Shown in pieces: positions 51,081 through 59,203 of a stretch of 64,000 bases of DNA. This DNA comes from Polyangium sp. y55x31. Lineage in GTDB: Bacteria; Myxococcota_A; Polyangia; Polyangiales; Polyangiaceae. The number at the start of each line of letters is the position of its first letter. The stretch's first letter is position 1. The DNA lies in NCBI RefSeq assembly GCF_029946505.1, contig NZ_JARZHG010000002.1, positions 372,001 through 436,000 on the forward strand. The letters run 5' to 3'. Below the pieces are notes generated by a model, which worked only from the letters and a program-made list of their open reading frames with translations, searched no databases and was not told the DNA's origin. Made by a program: the position numbers and the translations under genes.

Positions 51081-51335
51081 ATGCGAAAGCTCATGTTGGG
51101 TGTGGCGGCTGCGGTGCTCCTCGTGGCATGCCAGACGGAGCGTGGCGGCGGCGAGGTGCGCGGTCAGGACACCGGGCGGCAGGGGGCCGGACAGCAAGGC
51201 GCCGGGCAGCAGGGAACTGGGCAGCAGGGAACTGGGCAGCAAGGCGCTGGACAGCAAGGCGCCGGGCAGCAAGGCGCCGGGCAGCAAGGCGCCGGGCAGC
51301 AGGGCAGCGGCACGGGGCAGGGCCGCGGCCATTGA
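51081..51335 (+). CDS. Small lipoprotein made mostly of pentapeptide repeats
   Basis: The 84-aa product begins MRKLMLGVAAAVLLVACQTERGGG, a short lipoprotein signal with lipobox LVAC. Most of the mature part is eight tandem units of GAGQQ or GTGQQ (residues about 38-77), then GSGTGQGRGH. The mature protein is uncharged in the repeat, Gly/Gln-rich and probably disordered or aggregating. The ATG at 51081 has a strong ribosome binding site (GGAGGT). The gene stands alone between the remnant region and the sugar cluster. No family is recognised; a surface or matrix protein is a reasonable guess. Confidence 0.8.
   Translation: MRKLMLGVAAAVLLVACQTERGGGEVRGQDTGRQGAGQQGAGQQGTGQQGTGQQGAGQQGAGQQGAGQQGAGQQGSGTGQGRGH
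51178..51307 (+). repeat. 15-bp tandem repeats encoding GxGQQ units
   Basis: About eight to nine copies of a 15-bp unit such as gcaaggcgccgggca run through the lipoprotein gene. Adjacent copies differ at one or two bases, mainly gcc/act at the second residue. The in-frame unit length lets copy number change without a frameshift. Confidence 0.85.
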
Positions 51336-51659
51336 AGACTTTCCTCATCGACGACCGGCGCATCCGCTTCTCCCATCGTTCATGCAGCGTCTTGGCTTGA
51401 CTTGCCGCTCGTGCTCACGACGACGTCCGATCCCGCGCTGCTGCCATCCGATTTACGAGGCACAATCGATCTCAGCACGCTCCGGGGTGGGCTCGAGCAG
51501 CTTCTCCTCGCCGTGGGACAGGCTGTCGGTGCATCACCCGCCTCGCGGCGGTGAGACAGCGTGCCGATCGTGCCGGCTGGGCCGTAGTGGCACACCAAAA
51601 AAGCTCGCGCTAGAAAACCTCACGCGGCTCGAACAAAATCTGAACAACGGAATGCGTCC
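51336..51659 (+). other. Gene-free interval with an in-frame protein-like stretch
   Basis: Directly after the TGA of the repeat lipoprotein, the same frame stays open for 72 codons to a TGA at 51552-51554. It reads VHAASWLDLPLVLTTTSDPA and then LLPSDLRGTIDLSTLRGG. The composition is protein-like and the end is faintly like the tail of a TIR-type domain, but there is no start codon or ribosome binding site. It may be a remnant. The rest of the interval, to the mutarotase-fold gene, shows nothing I can name. Confidence 0.3.
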
Positions 51660-52583
51660 ATGAACCTCCATGTCCCCTATCTCGGGTTTCCGAACCACGT
51701 GCGCCTCGCGAGCGACACGGTCGAGCTCCTCCTCAGCACCGATTATGGTCCACGCATCATCCGGTACGCGCCGCTCGGGGGTGACAACATCCTCGCGGAG
51801 ATGCCGCCCGGCGCGGGGCAGCCGACGCCTTTCGGCGAGCCCTGGCATCCGTATGGCGGACACCGGCTCTGGCACGCGCCGGAACACCCGGAGCGAACGT
51901 ACTGGCCAGACAACCGCCCCCTGGCGAGCTCGATGGACGGCGATACGGTGACGGTGGTCCAGCCCATGGAGGAAAACACGCGCCTGCAGAAATCGATGCG
52001 CGTAAGGCTCGGCCCGCGCGGCAGCGAGGTCCGCATCGTGCACCGTATCGAGAATCAGGGCGCGTTCGATGTCGAGCTCGCCCTCTGGGCGCTCACCGTC
52101 ATGGCCGCCGGGGGCACAGGGATCTTCCCTCAATCGCCATTCCGCCCCTTTCCGGAGCAGCTCACCCCGGCTCGTCCGCTCGTCCTCTGGCCCTACACGC
52201 GCCTCCACGATCCGCGCTGGACCTTCGGCGATCACCTCTTCTTGCTGCGGCAGGACCCCCAACGCTCCGACCCGCAGAAGATTGGATTCTACAACGAGGA
52301 AGGATGGATCGCCTATCGTCGGCGGGACGTGCTCTTCGTGAAGCGGTACGCCCACCTGCCAGGCCCTCACGCCGATTTCGGCTGCAATACGGAGACGTTC
52401 ACGAACGCGGACATGCTCGAGCTCGAGACCTTGAGCCCGCTCGTGCGAATCGCGCCGGGCGGATGGGCCGAGCACGAGGAACGCTGGTATCTCTTCACGG
52501 GAATCGATTTCGGCGAGGGGATGGAAGGAATGGAAGCCGCGTTGAATCGAGCCATCGCCTTGACAAATCCCGTGGGCGAGTAA
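51660..52583 (+). CDS. Galactose-mutarotase-fold protein, DUF4380-like
   Basis: The 307-aa protein lacks a signal peptide. Its pattern suggests the aldose-1-epimerase/carbohydrate-binding beta-sandwich as seen in DUF4380 proteins: an early VELLLSTDYGPRIIRYAPLGGDNILAE strand pair, then HPYGGHRLWHAPEHPERTYWPDN with several His, RIVHRIENQGAFDVELALWALTVMA and FTNADMLELETLSPLVRIAPG. Activity as an epimerase or lyase has not been shown for this family as far as I know. It stands at the front of the sugar cluster, 22 bp before the dioxygenase gene, so a sugar-related role is likely. The start ATG at 51660 has only a weak ribosome binding site. Confidence 0.75.
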   Translation: MNLHVPYLGFPNHVRLASDTVELLLSTDYGPRIIRYAPLGGDNILAEMPPGAGQPTPFGEPWHPYGGHRLWHAPEHPERTYWPDNRPLASSMDGDTVTVVQPMEENTRLQKSMRVRLGPRGSEVRIVHRIENQGAFDVELALWALTVMAAGGTGIFPQSPFRPFPEQLTPARPLVLWPYTRLHDPRWTFGDHLFLLRQDPQRSDPQKIGFYNEEGWIAYRRRDVLFVKRYAHLPGPHADFGCNTETFTNADMLELETLSPLVRIAPGGWAEHEERWYLFTGIDFGEGMEGMEAALNRAIALTNPVGE

Positions 52584-52605
52584 GAGCGTCCACCCTCGGA
52601 AGCGC

Positions 52606-53475
52606 ATGACGAGGACGACGCCCATGGCGAGCGCATTGCGGACGATCCCCCGGAATTCCACAGCCGCCACCGATGTCGGCGAACATGTCGAGACCCTGTA
52701 TCGCGACGGCATCGTTTCCCTGAAGGGCGCGTTCCCGCGCGACTGGGTGGAGCGGATGCGCGAGGACATGATGGCGGCATTCTGGGACGCCATCCAGCGC
52801 CCGGGCGGCGCCGTCGGCCGCGGGCCCCGGCGCTGGTATGTCGAGATCCATCCGCAGAATTTTCGCGGCTTCGTCGATCTCGTCACGCACCCCTGGGTGA
52901 CGGCGATGTGCGAGGCCGTGCTCGGGCCGCGCTACGAGATCGTCGAAATCGGCTTCGATACGCCATTCCAGGGCGCCAAGAACCAGCCCTGGCACCGAGA
53001 TTTTCCCTCCCCGCCCGAGACCTACGAGGGGCGACGCATCACCTCGCTCGCCTTCAACCTCACCGGCGTCGACGTGTCCGAGGACATGGGTCCTTTCGAG
53101 GTGGCGCCCGGCACGCAATGGGACGACGCCCGCGACTGGAAGGACCAGATGTTCCCGCCGCAAGAGCTCTGGCCCCGCTTCGCCGAGCGCGGCGTGCGCA
53201 AATATCCGCAGATGGGCGATATCTCCTGCCGCTCGGCGCTGACGATCCACCGCGGCACGGCGCACCCCTCCCCGATCGCGCGCCCTGTCATGGTGCTCGG
53301 CGTCGACGCGCCCGGCGCCGGGCATGCAGCCCTGCACGACATGATGGTGACGCAGGATTATCATGACGCCCTGCCGCAATCGGTGCGCGACCACCTCGTC
53401 TGCCGCATCGCCGACAAACTCATCCCGGTGACGCAAAAGCACGACATCGAAGGGCTCGTGATGGCGACGGATTGA
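52606..53475 (+). CDS. Phytanoyl-CoA dioxygenase (PhyH)-type Fe(II)/2-oxoglutarate oxygenase
   Basis: The 289-aa protein has the double-stranded beta-helix features of the PhyH family. The iron-binding facial triad appears as WHRDFP (HxD, near residue 130) and a distal His in HRGTAHPS (near 218), followed by an Arg that could bind 2-oxoglutarate. The N-terminal YRDGIVSLKGAFPRDWVERMRED is a typical PhyH start. PhyH members hydroxylate lipids, antibiotics, amino acids or sugars, so the substrate cannot be given. It follows the mutarotase-fold gene by 22 bp and may be in the same transcript. The ATG at 52606 is used; an in-frame ATG at 52624 is an alternative. Confidence 0.87.
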   Translation: MTRTTPMASALRTIPRNSTAATDVGEHVETLYRDGIVSLKGAFPRDWVERMREDMMAAFWDAIQRPGGAVGRGPRRWYVEIHPQNFRGFVDLVTHPWVTAMCEAVLGPRYEIVEIGFDTPFQGAKNQPWHRDFPSPPETYEGRRITSLAFNLTGVDVSEDMGPFEVAPGTQWDDARDWKDQMFPPQELWPRFAERGVRKYPQMGDISCRSALTIHRGTAHPSPIARPVMVLGVDAPGAGHAALHDMMVTQDYHDALPQSVRDHLVCRIADKLIPVTQKHDIEGLVMATD

Positions 53476-53553
53476 GGCGCCGCCGACACATGAGGGTGGC
53501 CGCCGCTGCCCTGGCACGGTTCTCCATTCGGCGCTCCTCCCGGGACGACGGGG

Positions 53554-53572
53554 CTAGCCACGTCATGGCTAG
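53554..53572. promoter_or_regulatory. Perfect 19-bp inverted repeat upstream of the galactose operon
   Basis: CTAGCCACGTCATGGCTAG has 7-bp perfect arms (CTAGCCA/TGGCTAG) and a 5-bp centre. It lies 145 bp upstream of the GH2 gene and 79 bp after the dioxygenase gene. The form fits a LacI- or TetR-type operator. A weak terminator of the preceding gene is the alternative, but there is no T-run. Confidence 0.5.
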
Positions 53573-53716
53573 GTACTAGGTCGTCACCATGGGGCATCAG
53601 GAAGCGATCGACCTGCCGCTGGTTCACGGACAGGTCTCACAGGTGATCGCCGCTCGCGCTTTCGGAGACCCGAGGCGCGGGCGGACAAACCAGCGCCCTG
53701 CTCCTCAGGAGAATAC

Positions 53717-55690
53717 ATGATGCCGCCCCCTTGCCGGCCGGGAACGCGTGGCTATCCTCGCCCCCAGCTCCGCCGGGCCGGCTGGAAATCGCTGGACGGC
53801 ATCTGGGACTTTGCGCTCGACCGGCCTGCGCGCTGGACCATTCCTGAAGACGTCGCCTGGGACCGTACGATCCTCGTGCCATTCGCGCCCGAGGCGCAGC
53901 GGAGCGGGATCGGCGAGACGGGTTTCTTCGATGCATGCTGGTATCGGCGGCGGGTCGAGCCCCCCGCCATGCGCCCAGGAGAGCGACTCCTCCTCCATTT
54001 CGGTGCCGTCGATTACGACGCGACCGTGTGGGTCCAGCGCTCCATGGTCGCGCGCCACGAAGGCGGCTACACGCCGTTTTCGGTCGACATCACCGAATAT
54101 CTGCCGTCGTCCGGCCCCATCGAGATCGTCGTGCGCGCCTTCGACGATCCGGCCGATCTCGCGAAGCCGCGCGGCAAGCAGGACTGGCAGCTCGAGCCGC
54201 ACTCGATATGGTATCCGCGCACGACGGGCATCTGGCAAACCGTATGGCTCGAGCGCCTGCCCGCCTGTGCCATCCGGAGCGTGCGCTGGACGCCGAGCCT
54301 CGAGCGATGGGAGCTCGATTGCTTCGCGAAGATCGACGGCCGCTCGGCCGATCGGATGCGCCTGCGCCTACGCCTCGTTTCCCGCGGCAATCTCCTCGTC
54401 GACGACACCTACGCGGTCGTTTCGGGCGAGGTCCACCGCCGCATCGCGCTCTCCGATCCGGGCATCGACGATTACCGGAACAACCTGCTGTGGCGGCCCG
54501 GCTCGCCGACGTTGATCGAAGCCGAGCTCGAGCTCATCGGGCAGGACGGGCGCACGATCGACCGCGTCGAGAGTTACACCGCGCTGCGGGCCATCGCGCT
54601 GCAGGGAGACCGGATCCTGCTCAATGGGCGGCCTTATCCGCTCCGGCTCGTGCTCGATCAGGGGTACTGGCCGGAGACGGGGATGACGGCGCCGGACGAC
54701 GCGGCCTTGCGGCGCGACGTCGAGCTCGCCCGCGCGATGGGGTTCAATGGCGTACGTAAACACCAGAAAATCGAGGATCCCCGTTACCTTTACTGGGCCG
54801 ACCGACTGGGGCTGCTCGTCTGGGCGGAAATGCCGAGCGCCTATCGCTTCACCCGGCAGTCCGTCGAGCGTTTGACCCGGGAGTGGCTGGAGGCGATGGA
54901 ACGTGATCACAGCCACCCGTGCATCATGGCCTGGGTGCCCTTCAACGAGTCGTGGGGCGTGCCGAACCTGCCCGACAACGCCCCCGAGCGCCATTACGTG
55001 CAGGCGCTCTACCACCTCACCAAGACGCTCGACCCGAGCCGCCCCGTCGTCGGCAACGACGGCTGGGAGAGCGTCGCCACCGATATCATCGGCATTCACG
55101 ATTACGACTCCGATCCCGATCGGATCGCGCGCCGCTACCACGCCGAGGAGGCGCGGCCGCGGCTCCTCCGGCGCGAGCGCCCCGGCGGACGGATGCTGGT
55201 CCTCGAGGGGCCCGCCGCGGGCGCCGAGCACCCGCTCGTGCTCTCGGAGTTCGGCGGGATCGCGTTCGCGCCGGGGCAAAGCGGCACCTGGGGATATTCG
55301 CGTTGCGACGACGCGGGGATGCTCGCTGCGGCTTACGAAGGGCTGCTCGCCGTCGTGCGTTCGGTCGAGATGTTCTCGGGGTTCTGTTATACGCAATTCG
55401 CCGATACCTACCAGGAGGCGAATGGCCTGCTTTACGCGGACCGCACGCCGAAGTTCTCGCTCGAGCGAATCGCCGCGGCCACGCGGGGCCGGCACGCGCG
55501 GCCCTGGGAGCTGCCTGATTCGATGGAGCTGATCGCGCTGGAGGGCCCGCGCCAGGAAGGCGCAGCGTCGGAGCTCGAGCTCGGTCCGCTCGGCGAGCTC
55601 GGCGGCGAGAGCGAAAAAGAGAGTTCGCTCGATACGTCGTCGCCGACCGAGGGCGCGCGCGAGGCGAACGAGGAGGCGCAGCATGATTGA
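53717..55690 (+). CDS. Glycoside hydrolase family 2 enzyme
   Basis: The 657-aa protein has the GH2 layout: an N-terminal sugar-binding jelly roll ([37 protein letters not shown]), an immunoglobulin-like domain, and a TIM barrel. In the barrel the acid/base is in VPFNESWG (Asn-Glu) and the likely nucleophile Glu in [13 protein letters not shown]2 includes beta-galactosidases, beta-mannosidases and beta-glucuronidases. Given galactokinase next door, beta-galactosidase activity is attractive but not proven. No signal peptide is visible, so it should act in the cytoplasm. The C-terminal 50 residues are Glu/Ser-rich and probably disordered. Its stop overlaps the galactokinase start by 8 bp. It is the first gene of the operon that runs to 62414. 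Confidence 0.92.
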   Translation: MMPPPCRPGTRGYPRPQLRRAGWKSLDGIWDFALDRPARWTIPEDVAWDRTILVPFAPEAQRSGIGETGFFDACWYRRRVEPPAMRPGERLLLHFGAVDYDATVWVQRSMVARHEGGYTPFSVDITEYLPSSGPIEIVVRAFDDPADLAKPRGKQDWQLEPHSIWYPRTTGIWQTVWLERLPACAIRSVRWTPSLERWELDCFAKIDGRSADRMRLRLRLVSRGNLLVDDTYAVVSGEVHRRIALSDPGIDDYRNNLLWRPGSPTLIEAELELIGQDGRTIDRVESYTALRAIALQGDRILLNGRPYPLRLVLDQGYWPETGMTAPDDAALRRDVELARAMGFNGVRKHQKIEDPRYLYWADRLGLLVWAEMPSAYRFTRQSVERLTREWLEAMERDHSHPCIMAWVPFNESWGVPNLPDNAPERHYVQALYHLTKTLDPSRPVVGNDGWESVATDIIGIHDYDSDPDRIARRYHAEEARPRLLRRERPGGRMLVLEGPAAGAEHPLVLSEFGGIAFAPGQSGTWGYSRCDDAGMLAAAYEGLLAVVRSVEMFSGFCYTQFADTYQEANGLLYADRTPKFSLERIAAATRGRHARPWELPDSMELIALEGPRQEGAASELELGPLGELGGESEKESSLDTSSPTEGAREANEEAQHD

Positions 55691-56810
55691 CGCGGGATCC
55701 GGCTTTGCAGCGCTCTTCGGCCGCGCGCCCGACGTCACCGCGGAGGCCCCCGGACGGGTCAACCTCATGGGCGAGCATACCGATTACAATGGGGGCTACG
55801 TGCTCCCGATCGCGACGCCGCAAACGACGATGGTCGAGCTCGGGCCGCGCCGTGACCGCCGGGTGCGGGTATGGAGCGCCGCCATCGGCGCGGAGCCTCT
55901 GGAATACGTGCTCGGGGAGGAGGTCCGGCGCGGCGCGTGGATCGATTACGTGCAAGGCGTCACGCGCGTGCTCGCCGACGAGGGCTTCGCGCTCGCGGGG
56001 TTCGATCTGCGGATCACTTCGAGCGTCCCGCTGGGCAGCGGTTTGTCCTCGAGCGCCGCGCTCGAGGTGAGCCTCGCCCGAGGCCTGCGCGACTTGTTCG
56101 GCCTTCCGCTCGACGACGTCCGCATCGCAGTCGTGGGCCGGCGCGCCGAGAACGAATTCGTCGGGGCCCCGGTGGGCATCATGGATCAGATGGCGGCGAG
56201 CCTCGCGAGCACGTGGGCGGCGCTTTTTCTGAACACGCGCACGCTCGCCTACGAAATCGTCCCGCTGCCGGTCGACATCGAGCTCGTCGTCATCGACTCC
56301 GGGATCAAGCACGAGCACGCCGGCGGTGATTACCGGCTACGAAAAGCAGAATGCGAGCGCGCAGCGGCCCTGCTCGGCGTGGAGCAGCTCTGTGATCTGG
56401 GCGAGGACGCCGACGACCGGATACGGGCGCTGCCCGAGCCGCTCGATCGCAGGGTGCGCCATGTCCTCTCCGAAAACGCGCGTGTGCCCGCCGCCGTAGC
56501 GGCGATGCGCAGGGGCGATCTCGATGGGCTCGGGAGCCTGTTTCGAGCCTCGCATGTTTCCATGCGTGACGATTACGAAGTGTCCACGCCCGAGATCGAC
56601 ACCCTGGTCGAGTTTGCCCACGGAGAGGCGGACGTCTTCGGCGCCCGCCTCACGGGGGGTGGATTCGGCGGTTCGGTCGTGATGATCGCGCGGCGGGGAA
56701 GCGGCGCGGCTGCGGGCGCGCGGATTGCACGCGCTTATGCCGAGCAAACGGGACAAACGCCTGCCGTCCTCTTGCCGGACGGCCGTGGGGCGCTTTCTCA
56801 CTCCAGTTAG
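55683..56810 (+). CDS. galK: Galactokinase
   Basis: The 375-aa enzyme phosphorylates galactose to galactose-1-phosphate. It carries the three GHMP-kinase motifs: the galactokinase signature [19 protein letters not shown] near residues 24-42, the ATP-binding [15 protein letters not shown] near 115, and [10 protein letters not shown] near 323. [12 protein letters not shown], around the catalytic Asp, is also present. Length is normal for the family. The ATG lies inside the end of the GH2 gene (8-bp overlap), which suggests coupled translation. With GalE and UDP-galactopyranose mutase in the same operon it feeds galactose into UDP-sugars. No GalT gene is in the window. Confidence 0.96.
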   Translation: MIDAGSGFAALFGRAPDVTAEAPGRVNLMGEHTDYNGGYVLPIATPQTTMVELGPRRDRRVRVWSAAIGAEPLEYVLGEEVRRGAWIDYVQGVTRVLADEGFALAGFDLRITSSVPLGSGLSSSAALEVSLARGLRDLFGLPLDDVRIAVVGRRAENEFVGAPVGIMDQMAASLASTWAALFLNTRTLAYEIVPLPVDIELVVIDSGIKHEHAGGDYRLRKAECERAAALLGVEQLCDLGEDADDRIRALPEPLDRRVRHVLSENARVPAAVAAMRRGDLDGLGSLFRASHVSMRDDYEVSTPEIDTLVEFAHGEADVFGARLTGGGFGGSVVMIARRGSGAAAGARIARAYAEQTGQTPAVLLPDGRGALSHSS

Positions 56811-56883
56811 GGCAAACTTCGCACGCCCATGGCCGCCCCCTGCGGCACGGAGCTTGAAGGATCCCGGGGGTGGAGGAAGCGCG

Positions 56884-58086
56884 ATGATGATTCGAGGAGC
56901 GACCGCCCGTGTTGCCCCCGGCAACCGGGACGAGCGGAACCCCGACGTCGTTTGTCTCTCCCATCTCCGGTGGAACTTCGTGTTCCAGCGGCCGCAGCAC
57001 ATCTTGACGCGCTGCGCCCGCAGGCGCCGCGTGTTTTTCTTCGAGGAGCCCATGCTCGAGCAGGGCCCGCCGCGCCTCGCGCTGCAATCCGTGCACGAGG
57101 GCGTGATGGTCGCGGTCCCGCATCTTCCGCCGGACATCCCTGAGCACGAGCGCGACGCGCTCCTCCGACACCTCGTCGGTGAGCTCATCGACGGGCACGC
57201 CATCGCCGATTACGTCCTCTGGTATTACACGCCGATGGCGGTCTCGTTCACGCGGCACCTCGAGCCGATCGCCGTCGTTTACGACTGCATGGACGAGCTC
57301 TCGGCTTTCGCACACGCGCCCCCGGCGCTGAGAGAGCGGGAGGTCGAGCTCTTGCGCCGTGCCGACGTGGTATTCACGGGGGGCCACAGCCTGTACGAGG
57401 CCAAGCGCGACCTGCACCCGAACATTCACCCCATCCCGAGCAGCGTGGACGTCTCCCATTTTGGCACGGCCCGATCCGCGGCGCGCGAGGGCGAGCCCAT
57501 CGATCAGGCCGCCATCCCGCGGCCGCGGCTCGGCTTCTTCGGGGTCATCGACGAGCGAATGGATCTGGATCTGATCGCAGCCGTGGCCGACGCGCGGCGT
57601 GACTGGCATATCGTGATGCTGGGGCCGGTCGTGAAGATCGATCCCGCCACGTTGCCCCGGAGGCCCAACGTCCATTGGCTCGGCATGAAGAAGTACGAGG
57701 AGCTGCCCGCCTATCTCGCCGGGTGGGACGTGGCGCTCCTGCCGTTCGCGCGAAACCAGTCGACGCGCTTCATCAGCCCGACGAAGACGCCCGAGTATCT
57801 CGCCGCGGGCAAGCCCGTGGTCTCGACGTCGATCCGCGACGTGGTCCGGCCTTACGGCGAAATGGGCCTCGTCCGGATTGCGGACGCGCCCGGTGATTTC
57901 GTGACCGCGATCGAGGCCTACCTCGGCGAGGCGGCGGAGGCGCGCGCCGAGAGGATGTCGCGGACCGATGATCTCTTGGCCCGGACCTCGTGGGATCGCA
58001 CGTATGACCGGGTCGAGGAGCTCCTCCGACGAGCCTGCGTCGCCGGAGAGAGCGCGCTCTGCTCGCGGGGGGCCCGTCATGTTTGA
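56884..58086 (+). CDS. GT-B glycosyltransferase, TuaH-like
   Basis: The 400-aa protein looks like a cytoplasmic GT-B fold enzyme. An N-terminal VVCLSHLRWNFVFQRPQHIL is followed by VVYDCMDELSAF, a motif I associate with TuaH-type exopolysaccharide transferases. The C-terminal half has LGFFGVIDERMD, HWLGMKKYEELPAYLAGWDVALLPF and SPTKTPEYLAAGKPVVST, the nucleotide-sugar binding region with its conserved Glu. I chose the ATG at 56884, with GGAGG about 10 bases upstream; a longer frame into galK lacks homology. It overlaps the UDP-galactopyranose mutase gene by 8 bp, so it may transfer galactofuranose, but the donor is inferred from context only. Confidence 0.9.
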   Translation: MMIRGATARVAPGNRDERNPDVVCLSHLRWNFVFQRPQHILTRCARRRRVFFFEEPMLEQGPPRLALQSVHEGVMVAVPHLPPDIPEHERDALLRHLVGELIDGHAIADYVLWYYTPMAVSFTRHLEPIAVVYDCMDELSAFAHAPPALREREVELLRRADVVFTGGHSLYEAKRDLHPNIHPIPSSVDVSHFGTARSAAREGEPIDQAAIPRPRLGFFGVIDERMDLDLIAAVADARRDWHIVMLGPVVKIDPATLPRRPNVHWLGMKKYEELPAYLAGWDVALLPFARNQSTRFISPTKTPEYLAAGKPVVSTSIRDVVRPYGEMGLVRIADAPGDFVTAIEAYLGEAAEARAERMSRTDDLLARTSWDRTYDRVEELLRRACVAGESALCSRGARHV

Positions 58087-59203
58087 TTATCTGATCGTCG
58101 GCGCCGGCTTCGCCGGGAGCGTGCTCGCCGAGCGGCTCGCGAGAGGCTCGGACAAAAGGGTCTTGCTCGTGGACAAGCGCCCGCACGTGGGGGGCAATGC
58201 CTACGACCACCATGACGACGACGGCATCCTGATTCATCGCTACGGGCCCCACATCTTCCACACGAACTCGCGCGAGGTCTTCGATTACCTCTCGCAGTTC
58301 ACGGCGTGGCGCCCCTACCAGCACCGCGTGCTCGCGTCGGTCGACGGCCAGCTCGTGCCCATCCCGATCAACCTGGATACGGTGAACAGGCTCTACAACC
58401 TGCGGCTCACGTCGTTCGAGCTGGAGGCGTTCTTCGCGGAGAGGGCCGAAAAGAAGGAGCGGGTCCGGACCTCGGAGGACGTCATCGTCAGCAAGGTCGG
58501 CCGCGAGCTCTACGAGAAGTTTTTCCAGGGCTATACGCGCAAGCAATGGGGCCTCGATCCCTCCGAGCTCGACGCCTCGGTGACGGCGCGCATCCCCGTC
58601 CGGACGAACCGCGACGACAGGTACTTCACCGATACGTACCAGGTGATGCCGCTCCACGGATACACCCGCATGTTCGAGCGCATGCTCGCGCATCCGAACA
58701 TCAAGATCATGCTCGGCACCGATTTTCGCGAGATCGAGGGGGCCATCCCCCACGACCAGGTGATCTACACGGGGCCGATCGACACCTACTTCGATTACAA
58801 GTACGGCAAGCTCCCGTATCGCTCGCTCGAGTTCCAGTTCGAGACGAAGAGCGCTCGCGTGTGGCAGCCGGCGCCCGTGGTCAATTACCCGAACGAGCAC
58901 GCCTACACGCGTGTCACGGAGTTCAAGTACCTCACCGGCCAGGAGCACGAGAAGACGAGCATCGTCTACGAGTTCCCGCGGGCTGATGGAGATCCGTACT
59001 ACCCGATCCCACGGCCCGAGAATGCCGAGCTTTATCGAAAATACGAAGCGCTCGCGGCCGCCACCCCGAACGTCCATTTCGTCGGTCGGCTCGCGACGTA
59101 CCGCTATTACAACATGGATCAGGTGGTCGCGCAGGCGCTCACCCTCTACACGAAGCTCGCAGGTCTCCCGCGGCAGAAGGTCTTTCCGAGGAAGGCCGCA
59201 TGA
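58079..59203 (+). CDS. glf: UDP-galactopyranose mutase
   Basis: The 374-aa flavoenzyme interconverts UDP-galactopyranose and UDP-galactofuranose. It begins MFDYLIVGAGFAGSVLAERL, an FAD-binding Rossmann motif, then VDKRPHVGGNAYD and HRYGPHIFHTN. Active-site features GYTRKQWG and a C-terminal FVGRLATYRYYNMDQVV are present, and the length is typical. The ATG at 58079 overlaps the glycosyltransferase stop by 8 bp. Its own TGA overlaps the next ATG by 4 bp (59200-59203). Its presence with galK and galE indicates that the cell makes a galactofuranose-containing glycan. Confidence 0.97.
   Translation: MFDYLIVGAGFAGSVLAERLARGSDKRVLLVDKRPHVGGNAYDHHDDDGILIHRYGPHIFHTNSREVFDYLSQFTAWRPYQHRVLASVDGQLVPIPINLDTVNRLYNLRLTSFELEAFFAERAEKKERVRTSEDVIVSKVGRELYEKFFQGYTRKQWGLDPSELDASVTARIPVRTNRDDRYFTDTYQVMPLHGYTRMFERMLAHPNIKIMLGTDFREIEGAIPHDQVIYTGPIDTYFDYKYGKLPYRSLEFQFETKSARVWQPAPVVNYPNEHAYTRVTEFKYLTGQEHEKTSIVYEFPRADGDPYYPIPRPENAELYRKYEALAAATPNVHFVGRLATYRYYNMDQVVAQALTLYTKLAGLPRQKVFPRKAA

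Noticed and set aside
53512-53530. TGGCACGGTTCTCCATTC as a second sigma-54 promoter before the GH2 operon
   Set aside because: The -24 box is good, but the -12 position lacks the essential GC (TCCA instead of TTGC).
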